NCBI GenBank assembly: GCA_900757595.1
Contig: CAAEOL010000014.1
Coordinates: 36,007-100,006, forward strand
DNA: 64,000 nt
Reading direction: 5' to 3'
From: an uncultured Collinsella sp.
GTDB lineage: Bacteria; Actinomycetota; Coriobacteriia; Coriobacteriales; Coriobacteriaceae
The notes beneath the pieces are model-generated. The model did no database searches and was not told where the DNA came from. It saw nothing but the letters and a program-made list of their open reading frames with translations. The position numbers and the translations under genes were made by a program. Shown here piece after piece: positions 47,740 to 56,683 of this stretch (positions are counted from its first letter, which is position 1; each line of letters opens with the position of its first letter).

Positions 47740-49098
47740 ATGGCAGCAACTGAGCAGCTGTTCAACGTTCGTGAGCGCAAGCGCTTTGAACGTCACGACA
47801 TTTGGGAACGCATCGCCGAGAACGGCACGATTTCCGCCGCCGTTATGGTCTTCGCCGCCATCGCCGCCGTTATTTGCGCCAATACCGATGCCTACGAGGC
47901 CATCCATCACTTTTTGGAGACCCCGCTGTATGTGGGTCTGGGCAACCTTACGGCCGGTCTTACCGTTGAGCTTTTCGTCAACGACTTCCTCATGGCGATT
48001 TTCTTTTTGTTGGTGGGCATTGAGCTTAAGTACGAGATGACGGTCGGCGAGCTCAAGAATCCGCGTCAGGCCATGCTCCCCATGCTGGCGGCCGTGGGCG
48101 GCGTCGTCGTTCCCGCCTGCATCTACCTAATCTTTAACCATGCCGGCGCCCACAACGGTTGGGCCATCCCCATGGCAACCGATATTGCCTTTGCGCTGGG
48201 CGTGCTGTCGCTTTTGGGCAACCGCGTGCCCAACGGCGTGCGCGTGTTCTTCTCGACGCTCGCCATCGCCGACGACCTTATCTCCATCGCCGCCATCGCC
48301 ATCTTCTACGGTCAGAGCCCCAATCCGTTTTGGTTGGGCGCCGCCGCGCTTGTGACCTGCGCGCTCGTGTGGCTCAACAAGACGCAGCACTACCGCCTTG
48401 CCCCGTATTCGGTACTGGGTCTGCTGTTGTGGTTCTGCATGTTCAAGAGCGGCGTCCATGCCACGCTTGCCGGCGTCATCTTGGCCTTTACCATCCCGGC
48501 CAAGTGCGGCGTCAAGCTCGATAGCCTCACCGATTGGTTGGGCGAGTGCCTGCCGCTGCTCGACGACCGCTACGACGACGAGGCACACATCCTGGGCCAG
48601 CATGACTTTACCGTCTCGACCACCAAGGTCGAGCGCGTCATGCACCGCGTGACCCCGCCGCTCATCCGCATGGAGCGTCTGATTTCCACGCCGGTCAACT
48701 TTGTGATTCTGCCGATCTTTGCGTTCGTCAACGCACAGGTTCGCCTGGTGGGCGTGGACATGAGCACGCTGCTCACCGACCCGGTGACGCTCGGCGTGTA
48801 CTTTGGCATGCTGCTGGGCAAGCCGATCGGCATCTTTGGCATGACGTTCGCCTTGGTCAAGCTCAAGGTCTGCGAGCTGCCGCACAATGTCAACTGGCAC
48901 ATGATTGCCGGTGTGGGCATTCTGGGCGGCATCGGCTTTACCATGTCGATTCTCATCAGCGGCCTTGCCTTCCCGACGGCCCAGTTCGAGGTCCTGGCTG
49001 CCAAGGCCGCTATTCTTGCCGGTTCGGTCACCGCTGCCGTGCTCGGCATGATCTACATGAGCGTGGTCTGCAAACACCCCGCGCCCAAAGACAAGTAA
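47740..49098 (+). CDS. nhaA: Na+/H+ antiporter NhaA
   Basis: This 452-residue protein has about twelve membrane helices. Family marks include VELFVNDFLMAIFFLLVGIELKYE near residues 72-95, PMATDIAFALGVLSLLG near 142-158 (the Asp pair region), TLAIADDLISI near 172 and GGIGFTMSILISGLAF near 390. It exchanges sodium for protons in pH and salt homeostasis. An insertion of ~45 polar residues between helices (near 255-300, WLGECLPLLDDRYDDEAH) is typical of the actinobacterial and deltaproteobacterial branch. GAAAGGAG precedes ATG 47740. Confidence 0.95.
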   Translation: MAATEQLFNVRERKRFERHDIWERIAENGTISAAVMVFAAIAAVICANTDAYEAIHHFLETPLYVGLGNLTAGLTVELFVNDFLMAIFFLLVGIELKYEMTVGELKNPRQAMLPMLAAVGGVVVPACIYLIFNHAGAHNGWAIPMATDIAFALGVLSLLGNRVPNGVRVFFSTLAIADDLISIAAIAIFYGQSPNPFWLGAAALVTCALVWLNKTQHYRLAPYSVLGLLLWFCMFKSGVHATLAGVILAFTIPAKCGVKLDSLTDWLGECLPLLDDRYDDEAHILGQHDFTVSTTKVERVMHRVTPPLIRMERLISTPVNFVILPIFAFVNAQVRLVGVDMSTLLTDPVTLGVYFGMLLGKPIGIFGMTFALVKLKVCELPHNVNWHMIAGVGILGGIGFTMSILISGLAFPTAQFEVLAAKAAILAGSVTAAVLGMIYMSVVCKHPAPKDK

Positions 49099-49117
49099 AA
49101 TCATATACAAGTTTGAA

Positions 49118-49156
49118 AACGCCGCCTGTGAACACCATCACAGGCGGCGTTTTAGT
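49118..49156 (+). terminator. Terminator of nhaA
   Basis: AACGCCGCCTGTGA pairs perfectly with TCACAGGCGGCGTT around a 6-nt loop and is followed by TTAGT. Confidence 0.8.
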
Positions 49157-49183
49157 CATTGGGGACGTTCTTAAACGACTAGG
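49150..49183. repeat. Dispersed repeat, CTAGTC-tagged single unit
   Basis: In reverse orientation this is the CCTAGTCGTT ... AATGACTA hairpin around TAAGAACGTCCCC, matching the second unit at 32447-32468 with paired stem changes. It fills the space between the nhaA terminator and the end of the next gene. Confidence 0.65.
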
Positions 49184-49184
49184 T

Positions 49185-49439
49185 TTATTCCACGGTGCCG
49201 TAGACGGCGCCCCAGCCGTGGGCGGCCAAGGCGGAGTTGAGCTGGTCGCAAAGTGACTGGCGGTCGTAATAGCCGGGCGGTAGCAGGTTGACGATTTCCA
49301 TGAGATCGGGCGCCAGGTCCAAGATTTCGGCCTGTACGATCAGATCCAGGCGGTCGATGGCGTGGCGGTCGTAAAACAGTCCGTCGACCAGGCGCTGCAG
49401 GTCGCCGAATTCCTCGGCTTGGAACGATCCGTACTCCAT
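49185..49439 (-). CDS. Small hypothetical protein
   Basis: This 84-residue acidic protein (MEYGSFQAEEFGDLQRLVDGLFYDRHAIDRLDLIV at its start) is predicted soluble and mostly helical. GAGGAGG immediately upstream fixes ATG 49439; the frame extends ten residues further without a ribosome site. The middle LPPGYYDRQSLCDQLNSALAAHGWG near residues 54-78 looks like a conserved small domain, but I cannot name it. Confidence 0.65.
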   Translation of the reverse strand: MEYGSFQAEEFGDLQRLVDGLFYDRHAIDRLDLIVQAEILDLAPDLMEIVNLLPPGYYDRQSLCDQLNSALAAHGWGAVYGTVE

Positions 49440-49590
49440 AGTGCCTCCTCGGGCGCCCCACGCCGGCATGCGCGGCGATTCGTAATTTATTGCGATGGAC
49501 TTAATCTATCACGGCTTCATACCGTTGCGGCGGTGGCGGTCTATACTTAGACGAACTGCAACGTACCGCTTCGCGAAAGGTCGCACCCCT

Positions 49591-50895
49591 ATGCAGACGA
49601 TCTACCAGAAGATGGAAACCACCGAACTCGATGCCGCCATCGAGGCGCTCAAAGCCGAGGTCGCCGAGGTCAAGGTCAAGGGCCTGGCGCTCGATATGGC
49701 GCGCGGCAAGCCGTCGCCCTCCCAGGTGGACATCTCGCGCCCCATGCTCGATATCCTCAACGCCGACGCCGATCTGCACGACGGCAACGTCGACTGCTCC
49801 AACTACGGCTGCTTTGAGGGCATTCCCTCGGCACGCAAGCTGGCAGGGGAGTTCCTGGGCTGCCCCGCCGAGCAGACGCTCGTGCTGGGTTCGTCGAGCC
49901 TGCTGATCGAGCATGACATCGCCGGCATGTTCTGGCGTTGCGGTTCGTGCGGCAGCGAGCCCTGGGACGCCTACGAGGCCACGCACGACGGTAAGAAGGT
50001 TAAGTTCCTGTGCCCCGTTCCCGGCTACGACCGCCACTTTGGCATCACCGCCGACTTGGGCATCGAGAACGTCCCCGTCGCGATGACCGACAACGGCCCC
50101 GACATGGACGAGATCGAGCGCCTCGTTGCCGCCGACGATTCCATCAAGGGTATCTGGTGCGTGCCCAAGTATTCTAACCCCACGGGCATTACCTTTAGCG
50201 AGGACACTGTGCGCCGCCTGGTCGAGATGCCCACGGCCGCGCCCGATTTCCGCATCTTCTGGGACAACGCCTACTGCGTGCACGACCTGTACGACGAGAC
50301 CGACGAGCTCGCAAACATCTTTGACCTCGCTCGCGCGGCGGGCACCGAGGACCGCGTGGTGGCCTTTGCCTCGACGTCCAAGATCACCTTCCCGGGCGCC
50401 GGCATCGGCTTTATCGGTGCGAGCCCCGCGGTCATCGCCGAGTTCTCCAAATGCCTGAAGGCCGGCCTCATCAGCGCCGACAAGCTCAACCAGCTGCGTC
50501 ACGTGCGCTTCCTTCCCACCATCGAGGCGGTCAAGGAGCACATGAAAAAGCAAGCCGAGTTCCTGCGTCCGCGCTTTGAGGCCGTCGAGCGCAAGCTCAC
50601 CGAGGGCCTGGGCGACACGGGTTGTGCCACCTGGACGCACCCTCGCGGCGGCTACTTTGTAAGCTTCGATGGTCCCGAGGGCTCGGCCCAGAAGGTCGCC
50701 GCGCTTTGCGCCGACCTGGGCGTCAAGCTCACGCCGGCCGGTGCCACTTGGCCCTATGGCAAGGACCCGCGCGATACCAACATCCGCATCGCGCCGAGCT
50801 ATCCCACGGTCGAGGACCTGGAGGCCGCGCTCGATGTGCTGGTGCTGGCCGTTAAGCTTGTCGCTGCCGAGCTTGCGCGTGCCGAGCGCGCCTAA
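49591..50895 (+). CDS. Aspartate-type aminotransferase, class I (MocR-like subgroup Ic)
   Basis: This 434-residue PLP enzyme has the early DMARGKPSPSQVDIS near residues 35-49 and GIPSARKLAGEFLG near 78. IWCVPKYSNPTGIT lies near 188-201, WDNAYCVHDL near 225, the Schiff-base lysine in ASTSKITFPGAGIGF near 260-274 (Lys about 264), and NIRIAPSYPT near 395. The N-terminal form and loop pattern match the Aminotran_MocR subgroup that includes type Ic aspartate aminotransferases. It probably moves amino groups between aspartate and 2-oxoglutarate. ATG 49591 follows GAAAGG; a TATACT -10 lies at 49542. Confidence 0.9.
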   Translation: MQTIYQKMETTELDAAIEALKAEVAEVKVKGLALDMARGKPSPSQVDISRPMLDILNADADLHDGNVDCSNYGCFEGIPSARKLAGEFLGCPAEQTLVLGSSSLLIEHDIAGMFWRCGSCGSEPWDAYEATHDGKKVKFLCPVPGYDRHFGITADLGIENVPVAMTDNGPDMDEIERLVAADDSIKGIWCVPKYSNPTGITFSEDTVRRLVEMPTAAPDFRIFWDNAYCVHDLYDETDELANIFDLARAAGTEDRVVAFASTSKITFPGAGIGFIGASPAVIAEFSKCLKAGLISADKLNQLRHVRFLPTIEAVKEHMKKQAEFLRPRFEAVERKLTEGLGDTGCATWTHPRGGYFVSFDGPEGSAQKVAALCADLGVKLTPAGATWPYGKDPRDTNIRIAPSYPTVEDLEAALDVLVLAVKLVAAELARAERA

Positions 50896-50946
50896 CGCGC
50901 GGCATCCCGTACTATCCGCACTTTCGATACGTAAAGGAGCGTATAC

Positions 50947-51261
50947 ATGGATTTGGGTATTTCCACCAACCCCACGCCAGAGCTCTACACCATTAAGGTA
51001 ACCGGCGAGATCGATATCTCTAACGCCGATAGCCTGCGCAATGCCATCGACCTGGCGCTCGAGCAGCCCACTGAGGCCGTTGAGCTCGATTTTGCCCAGG
51101 TGAGCTACATCGATTCGACGGGCATTGGCGTGCTCGTGGGCGCCGCGCACCACGCGGTCGACCACGGCAAGCGCTTTAGCTGCACCAATGTGCAGCCCCC
51201 GGTGATGCGCGTGGTTCAGCTGTTGGGTGTCGACCAGGAGATTTCGATCACCGCCGCATAA
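50947..51261 (+). CDS. STAS-domain anti-sigma factor antagonist
   Basis: This 104-residue protein is a single STAS domain: ELYTIKVTGEIDISNADSLRNAI near residues 12-34, VELDFAQVSYIDSTGIGVLVGAA near 44-66 with the phosphorylatable Ser in DSTGIG. Such proteins bind a partner-switching kinase to free a sigma factor or other target. No anti-sigma kinase or sigma factor is adjacent. AAAGGAGCG precedes ATG 50947. It lies 51 bp after the aminotransferase gene and may be read from the same transcript. Confidence 0.92.
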   Translation: MDLGISTNPTPELYTIKVTGEIDISNADSLRNAIDLALEQPTEAVELDFAQVSYIDSTGIGVLVGAAHHAVDHGKRFSCTNVQPPVMRVVQLLGVDQEISITAA

Positions 51262-51414
51262 TCTTTGTCCCCAAAAGGGCGTGCCGTTTGGCATATGTTT
51301 GTGATGCGCTCGGACGTTTTGGCGTCCGGGCGCTATACTTGACCGAATGAATAGACGAGTTCCGGCCGAATGGCGCGGTGCGGGCTCGACTCACATCGAG
51401 CCTTGGAGGTATGT

Positions 51415-52014
51415 GTGTTTGGTATTGGAGAGGGTGAGCTTGCAATCATCGTGGTCTTCGGCTTTTTGCTGTTTGGCCCGGATAAGCTCCCGCAGATGGG
51501 CCGCACGATCGGCCGTGCCATCCGTCAGTTCCGCGAGACGCAGGAAAAGATGACGGCCGTTGTTCAGTCCGAGATTATCGATCCGGTGAGCGAGGCCGCG
51601 TCGGCCCCGGTCAAGCCCAAGAAGGCTGCTGCGACCGACGACGATTCCGATGTGGACGAGGATGCCGCCGAGACGGCAGCGCCCGCCAAGAAGGAGACCT
51701 TTGCCGAGCGCCGTGCCCGTCTTGCTGCCGAGAAGGCCGCGAGCGAGGGTGCTGCTGAGGGCGAGGTCGCTGCCGAGGATACCAGTGCCGAGGGTACTGC
51801 CGCTGCGGCTGAGTCCGAGGCCGCCACTGCCGATGCGCCCGCGGAGTCCGAACCTGCTGCAGAGCCGGAGCCCGAGCCGGCAGAGCCCACGACGGCTGAC
51901 CTCTACGCCCGTCGTCCCCGCAAGCGCAAGGCCGTCGTCGACCAGCTCGCTCGCGAGCTCGAGGCCGAGGACGACGCTGCTGCCGCCGACGCCCCGAAGG
52001 GAGGCGATGAGTAA
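51415..52014 (+). CDS. TatA/TatB-like twin-arginine translocase subunit
   Basis: This 199-residue protein starts at GTG 51415 (MFGIGEGELAII) after GGAGG at 51405-51409. It shows the hallmark short membrane helix (LAIIVVFGFLLFGPDKLP, residues ~9-26) followed by an amphipathic helix (MGRTIGRAIRQFRETQEKM). The rest is a long acidic Ala/Glu-rich tail ending in a basic patch (RRPRKRKAVVDQLARELE) and a second acidic end. The tail length and the LPQ rather than LP-x-L hinge favour TatB over TatA. tatC overlaps its stop codon by 1 bp. Confidence 0.88.
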   Translation: MFGIGEGELAIIVVFGFLLFGPDKLPQMGRTIGRAIRQFRETQEKMTAVVQSEIIDPVSEAASAPVKPKKAAATDDDSDVDEDAAETAAPAKKETFAERRARLAAEKAASEGAAEGEVAAEDTSAEGTAAAAESEAATADAPAESEPAAEPEPEPAEPTTADLYARRPRKRKAVVDQLARELEAEDDAAAADAPKGGDE

Positions 52015-52805
52015 TGCCTATCGGACCTGCGCGCATGCCGCTCTTTGATCACCTGGGAGAGCTCCGTCGCCGCCTGACCATCGTGGTCGTATCGGTGTTT
52101 GCCGCCGCTATCGTGCTGTATTTCGCCACGCCCGTGGTGCTCGACATCTTGAAAGACCCCATCCGCTCCTTTGTGCCGGACGGTAAGTTCTACATCACCA
52201 CCACGCTCGGCGGCTTTGGCCTGCGCTTCTCGCTGGCCATCAAGATGGCCGTGGTCATGTGCACGCCCATGATCATCTGGCAGATCCTGGCATTTTTCCT
52301 GCCGGCGCTGCGTCCCAACGAGCGCAAATGGGTCGTGCCCACGGTGCTCGCCTCGACGGTGCTGTTCTTCCTGGGCGCTATCTTCTGCTACTTCATCATT
52401 ATCCCGGCAGGCTTTGAGTGGCTCATCGGCGAGACCTCGGCCGTCGCCACGGCGTGGCCCGACCTGGAGAACTACGTCAACATGGAACTGCTCTTTATGA
52501 TCGGCTTTGGCGTGGCGTTTGAGCTGCCGCTCATCATCTTCTACCTGTCTGTTTTCCACATCGTGTCCTACGCGGCCTTCCGCAGCGCCTGGCGCTACGT
52601 GTACGTAGGCCTGCTCGTGGGTTCGGCTGTGATCACGCCCGACGGCTCGCCCGTCACCCTGGGCCTCATGTATGGCGCCCTACTCTCGCTCTACGAGATC
52701 TCGCTCGCTATCGCCCGCGTGGTCATTACCGCGCGCGAGGGCAAGGAGGGCCTGTTCGTGAGCCGTCTGGACCTGTTCTCGGACGACGAGGACGACGAGG
52801 AGTAA
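52014..52805 (+). CDS. tatC: Sec-independent translocase TatC
   Basis: This 263-residue membrane protein receives twin-arginine signal peptides. It has the N-terminal MPLFDHLGELRRRL near residues 8-21, the first-loop DPIRSFVPDGKFYITTTLGGFGLRF, PALRPNERKWV near 97, and GFGVAFELPLIIFYLSVF near 164. These are the usual TatC signatures including the conserved F-x-x-E-L-P. Six membrane helices are visible. The start at 52014 overlaps the previous stop; ATG 52035 would still keep the conserved region. A charged Asp/Glu tail ends the protein. Confidence 0.95.
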   Translation: MPIGPARMPLFDHLGELRRRLTIVVVSVFAAAIVLYFATPVVLDILKDPIRSFVPDGKFYITTTLGGFGLRFSLAIKMAVVMCTPMIIWQILAFFLPALRPNERKWVVPTVLASTVLFFLGAIFCYFIIIPAGFEWLIGETSAVATAWPDLENYVNMELLFMIGFGVAFELPLIIFYLSVFHIVSYAAFRSAWRYVYVGLLVGSAVITPDGSPVTLGLMYGALLSLYEISLAIARVVITAREGKEGLFVSRLDLFSDDEDDEE

Positions 52806-52811
52806 ATCGGT

Positions 52812-53168
52812 ATGCACGAGGTTGGCATTGTCAACGGCATACTCGATACAGTGATTCGCGCGGCGCGTGGGGCGGGGGCCTCGCGCGCCGTTTTGGTAAC
52901 GCTGCGTATCGGGGATATGACCGAGGTCGTGCGCGAGGCGCTCGACTTTGCGTGGGAGACGTTTCGCGACGAGGACCCGCTCACGCGCGGCTGCGCGCTT
53001 ACCGTGGAGGAGGTCCATCCACAAAGCGAGTGCCTGGACTGCGGCGAGGTCTTTGAGCACGACCGCTTTCATTGCCGCTGCCCCCAATGTGGCGGCGCCA
53101 ACGTGCGCCTACTGCACGGCCGCGAGCTCGACATCGCAAGTATCGAAATCGAAACCCCCGACGATTAG
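52812..53168 (+). CDS. hypA: Hydrogenase/urease nickel incorporation protein HypA
   Basis: This 118-residue metallochaperone begins MHEVGIVNGIL, with the nickel-binding His2, and has a zinc ribbon C-L-D-C-G ... C-R-C-P-Q-C near residues 74-97. HypA delivers Ni to [NiFe] hydrogenase with HypB. The length is normal. It starts 6 bp after tatC and is followed after 55 bp by hypB. No hydrogenase structural gene is present in the window. Confidence 0.94.
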   Translation: MHEVGIVNGILDTVIRAARGAGASRAVLVTLRIGDMTEVVREALDFAWETFRDEDPLTRGCALTVEEVHPQSECLDCGEVFEHDRFHCRCPQCGGANVRLLHGRELDIASIEIETPDD

Positions 53169-53223
53169 CTCGCCAGCCACCTGGGTACGGGGTATAAATG
53201 GTAGAAGTTAAGGAGTGCCGAGT

Positions 53224-53907
53224 ATGGCCGAGAAAACGATTGATATCGCGTCGCCGATTCTGTCGCGCAACGAGCGCTTGGCAGATCAGCTGCGTCAGCG
53301 TTTTAATGAGACAAACACCTATGTGATCAATGTACTGTCGAGCCCTGGCTCGGGCAAGACCACCACGATTCTGGGCACCAACGAGCGCCTGCGTGACAAG
53401 GCTGGCCTGCGTTGCGCCGTCATCGAGGGCGATATCGCCTCGGATGTCGACGCCATTACCATGAAGGAAGCCGGCATGCCTGCCATCCAAATCAACACGG
53501 GCGGCCTGTGCCACCTCGAGGGCAACATGATCATGGAGGCCGTTGACGCGTTCGACCAAGCTGTGGGTCTGGAAAACATCGACGTCATCTTTATCGAAAA
53601 CGTGGGTAACCTGGTCTGCCCAGTCGACTTTGACCTGGGCGAGAACCTGTCCATCATGATCCTCTCGGTGCCCGAGGGCGACGACAAGCCCGTCAAGTAC
53701 CCGGGCATCTTCCAACACGCCGGCGCGCAGTTGCTCAACAAGGTCGACGTGGCCCCGGCTTTCGATTTTGACATGGATAGGTATACTAAGACCCTCGATG
53801 ACCTCAATCCGCAAGCGCCGCGGTTTGCCGTGAGCGCGCGCAAGGGCGAGGGCATGGATGCCTGGTGCGATTGGCTCATCGGGCAGATTGAGCAAGCAAG
53901 GGCGTAA
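53224..53907 (+). CDS. hypB: Hydrogenase nickel-insertion GTPase HypB
   Basis: This 227-residue SIMIBI GTPase has Walker A SSPGSGKTTT near residues 38-47, the metal-binding CHL of NTGGLCHLEGNMI near 94-106, and a GTP-base motif NKVDVAP near 173. It lacks the N-terminal His-rich or CxxCGC nickel-storage extension seen in some HypB, so only the dimer-interface site is present. AGGAG at 53211-53215 precedes ATG 53224. The HypA-HypB pair next to tatC fits assembly of a Tat-exported nickel enzyme. Confidence 0.95.
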   Translation: MAEKTIDIASPILSRNERLADQLRQRFNETNTYVINVLSSPGSGKTTTILGTNERLRDKAGLRCAVIEGDIASDVDAITMKEAGMPAIQINTGGLCHLEGNMIMEAVDAFDQAVGLENIDVIFIENVGNLVCPVDFDLGENLSIMILSVPEGDDKPVKYPGIFQHAGAQLLNKVDVAPAFDFDMDRYTKTLDDLNPQAPRFAVSARKGEGMDAWCDWLIGQIEQARA

Positions 53908-53961
53908 GTCGGCCGCCATAAGCGCGGGCGCAGCCGCAGAGATATGAGATAGGAGCCTCTT

Positions 53962-56538
53962 TTGAAGCTCATCATCGCCGAGAAAAACGACGCCGCACGT
54001 CAGATTGCCGAGCGGCTGTCCACGGGCAAACCCAAAAAGGACAAGGTGTACAACACCGCCATCTACCGTTTTGAGTGGAAGGGCGAGGAATGCGTGACGA
54101 TCGGCCTTGCCGGTCACATCCTTGCGCCCGATTTTTGCGACAGCGTGCTGTTCGATAAAAAGCTGGGCTGGTATTCGGTTACCGAGGACGGCGAGATGCT
54201 GCCGGCCGACATGCCCGATGGCCTGGCTCGTCCGCCCTACGACACCAAGCGCAAGCCGTTCCTTGCCGACGGCATTTCCATCAAGGGCTGGAAGCTCGAG
54301 AGCCTGCCTTACCTCACCTGGGCGCCCGTCATTAAGCTACCGGCCGAGAAGGAACTCATTCGTTCGCTCAAGAACCTTGCTAAAAAGTCCGACAGCGTCA
54401 TCATCGCCACGGACTTCGATCGCGAGGGCGAGCTGATTGGCTCGGACGCCCTCAACAAGGTGCGCGAGGTTGCGCCGGACTTGCCGGTCGCCCGTGCCCA
54501 GTATTCTTCGTTTACCAAGGCCGAGATCACGCACGCCTTCGATAATCTCGTCTCGCTCGACCAGAACCTGGCCGATGCTGGCGAGAGCCGCCAGCATATC
54601 GACCTCATTTGGGGCGCGGTGCTCACGCGCTATCTGACGCTCGCCAAGTTTGGCGGCTTTGGCAACGTGCGCTCTGCCGGCCGCGTGCAGACGCCGACGC
54701 TTGCCCTGGTGGTCGAGCGCGAGCGCGAGCGCATGGCATTTGTGCCCGAGGACTATTGGCAGATTCGCGGCATGGGTGCCGCGCAGGGCGCTGCCGAGGA
54801 CGATCGCTTTAAGATCGCGCACAAGACGGCGCGTTTTACCGACAAGGATGCTGCCGAGACGGCGTACGGCCACGTTGACGGCGCTACGACGGCGACCGTT
54901 GCCGCGGTGACCAAGCGCTCGCGTAAGCAGCAGCCGCCCACGCCGTTTGCGACCACCTCGCTGCAGGCTGCCGCCGCGGCCGAGGGCATCTCGCCTGCGC
55001 GTACGATGCGCATCGCCGAGTCCCTCTACATGGCCGGTCTCATCAGCTACCCGCGTGTCGACAATACCGTGTACCCTGCGACGCTCGATCTGGGCGCCGT
55101 GGTGAGCGACCTGGCAAAGATCAACCCGGCGCTGGCGCCCGTGTGCAAAAAGGTGCTCGCCGGTCCCATGAAGCCCACGCGCGGCAAGGTCGAGACCACC
55201 GACCACCCGCCTATCTATCCCACGGGCGAGGGCGATCCGTCCACGCTCGACGGCGGCCAGCGCAAGCTCTATGACCTCATCGCCCGTCGCTTCCTGGCAA
55301 CGCTCATGGGGCCCGCAACCATCGAGAACACCAAGCTCGAGCTCGACGTCAACGGCGAGCCGTTCGTGGCCTCGGGCGACGTGCTCGTGACCCCTGGCTT
55401 CCGCGAGGCCTATCCGTACGGTCTTAAGCGCGACGAGCAGATGCCGCCGCTGGAGCAGGGTGATACGGTCGACGTATTCGACATTAAGCTCGAGGCTAAA
55501 CAGACCGAGCCGCCCGCGCGCTACAGCCAGGGCAAGCTCGTGCAGGAGATGGAGAAGCGCGGCCTGGGTACCAAGTCCACACGCGCGAGCATCATCGAGC
55601 GCCTGTACGCCGTGCGCTATCTCAAAAACGATCCCGTTGAGCCGAGCCAGCTGGGTATCGCCATCATCGACGCGCTGTCGCAGTTTGCCCCGCGCATCAC
55701 GAGCCCCGATATGACCAGCGAGCTCGATGGCGATATGACCCGTGTGGAGCGCGGCGAGGACACCGAAGAGCATGTCGTGACGCACTCGCGCGCGCTGCTG
55801 GCCGGTGTGCTCGACGAGCTGCTTAAGCATACGCAGGAACTGGGCGACGCCATCAGCGACGCCGTCACGGCCGATGCGCGCGTGGGCGCTTGCCCCAAGT
55901 GCGGCAAGGACCTGGTTATGAAGACGAGCGCCAAGACCCGCGGCAGCTTCATTGGCTGCATGGGCTGGCCCGACTGCGACGTGACCTATCCGGTGCCGAG
56001 CGGCGTCAAGGTGAGCCCGCTCGAGGGCGAGGCCGCCGTGTGCCCCGAGTGCGGTGCGCCGCGCATCAAGTGTCAGCCGTTCCGCCAGAAGGCTTTCGAG
56101 ATCTGCGTGAACCCGACGTGCCCCACCAACTACGAGCCTGACCTTAAGGTGGGCGAGTGCAAGGTGTGCGCCGAGGCAGGACGCCATGGCGACCTGATCG
56201 CACACAAGAGCGAGAAGAGCGGCAAGCGCTTTATCCGCTGCACCAACTATGACGATTGCGGCGTGAGCTATCCGCTGCCGGCACGCGGCAAGCTCGAGGC
56301 GACGGGCGAGACCTGCCCCGAGTGCGGCGCCCCCATCGTGGTGGTCAATACGGCGCGCGGTCCGTGGCGTATCTGCGTCAACATGGACTGCCCGACCAAG
56401 GAGAAAAAGCCCGCCCGCGGCCGCAAGACTGCGACCAAGGCGGGCACGGCCAAGAAGACGACGGCTAAGAAAGCCACTGCCGCCAAGAAGACGACCGCGA
56501 AGAAGTCGACTGCCAAGAAAGCAGCCGCCGACAAGTAA
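53962..56538 (+). CDS. topA: Type IA DNA topoisomerase with zinc ribbons and Lys-rich tail
   Basis: This 858-residue enzyme relaxes negatively supercoiled DNA. The Toprim domain starts at the N-terminus (LIIAEKNDAARQIAERL) and holds IIATDFDREGELIGSDA near residues 149-165. The catalytic Tyr lies in GLISYPRVDNTVYP near 357-370. Four zinc ribbons follow: C-P-K-C near 644, C-P-E-C near 695, C-K-V-C near 733 and C-P-E-C near 785. The last 40 residues are KKTTAKK-type repeats, like an actinobacterial DNA-binding tail. The start is TTG 53962 with AGGAG upstream. The N-terminus resembles archaeal-type topoisomerase I more than E. coli TopA. Confidence 0.93.
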   Translation: MKLIIAEKNDAARQIAERLSTGKPKKDKVYNTAIYRFEWKGEECVTIGLAGHILAPDFCDSVLFDKKLGWYSVTEDGEMLPADMPDGLARPPYDTKRKPFLADGISIKGWKLESLPYLTWAPVIKLPAEKELIRSLKNLAKKSDSVIIATDFDREGELIGSDALNKVREVAPDLPVARAQYSSFTKAEITHAFDNLVSLDQNLADAGESRQHIDLIWGAVLTRYLTLAKFGGFGNVRSAGRVQTPTLALVVERERERMAFVPEDYWQIRGMGAAQGAAEDDRFKIAHKTARFTDKDAAETAYGHVDGATTATVAAVTKRSRKQQPPTPFATTSLQAAAAAEGISPARTMRIAESLYMAGLISYPRVDNTVYPATLDLGAVVSDLAKINPALAPVCKKVLAGPMKPTRGKVETTDHPPIYPTGEGDPSTLDGGQRKLYDLIARRFLATLMGPATIENTKLELDVNGEPFVASGDVLVTPGFREAYPYGLKRDEQMPPLEQGDTVDVFDIKLEAKQTEPPARYSQGKLVQEMEKRGLGTKSTRASIIERLYAVRYLKNDPVEPSQLGIAIIDALSQFAPRITSPDMTSELDGDMTRVERGEDTEEHVVTHSRALLAGVLDELLKHTQELGDAISDAVTADARVGACPKCGKDLVMKTSAKTRGSFIGCMGWPDCDVTYPVPSGVKVSPLEGEAAVCPECGAPRIKCQPFRQKAFEICVNPTCPTNYEPDLKVGECKVCAEAGRHGDLIAHKSEKSGKRFIRCTNYDDCGVSYPLPARGKLEATGETCPECGAPIVVVNTARGPWRICVNMDCPTKEKKPARGRKTATKAGTAKKTTAKKATAAKKTTAKKSTAKKAAADK

Positions 56539-56567
56539 CAGCGCAGCCGAAACATTGACCAAAACAA

Positions 56568-56605
56568 AAACGAGCGAGGACCCCGCGATCCTCGCTCGTT
56601 TTTTT
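56568..56605 (+). terminator. Terminator of topA
   Basis: AAACGAGCGAGGA pairs perfectly with TCCTCGCTCGTTT around an 8-nt loop, followed by a T-run. Confidence 0.92.
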
Positions 56606-56607
56606 GA

Positions 56608-56665
56608 CCGGCAGTTAGGGACGTTCCTTTTCTGCCGGCAGTTTAGGAACGTCCCTAACTGCCGG
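56608..56665. repeat. Dispersed repeat, perfect palindromic copy
   Basis: CCGGCAGTTAGGGACGTTCCT at 56608-56628 is perfectly complementary to the tract at 56645-56665, and CTGCCGGCAG lies in the centre. It therefore contains one unit in each orientation and can fold as one long or two short hairpins. Confidence 0.85.
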
Positions 56666-56683
56666 CTCGGGAACGACAAAGTG

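Noticed and set aside
54337..56679. 780-residue open frame opposite topA
   Set aside because: Antisense shadow; no start signal and no protein-like motif.
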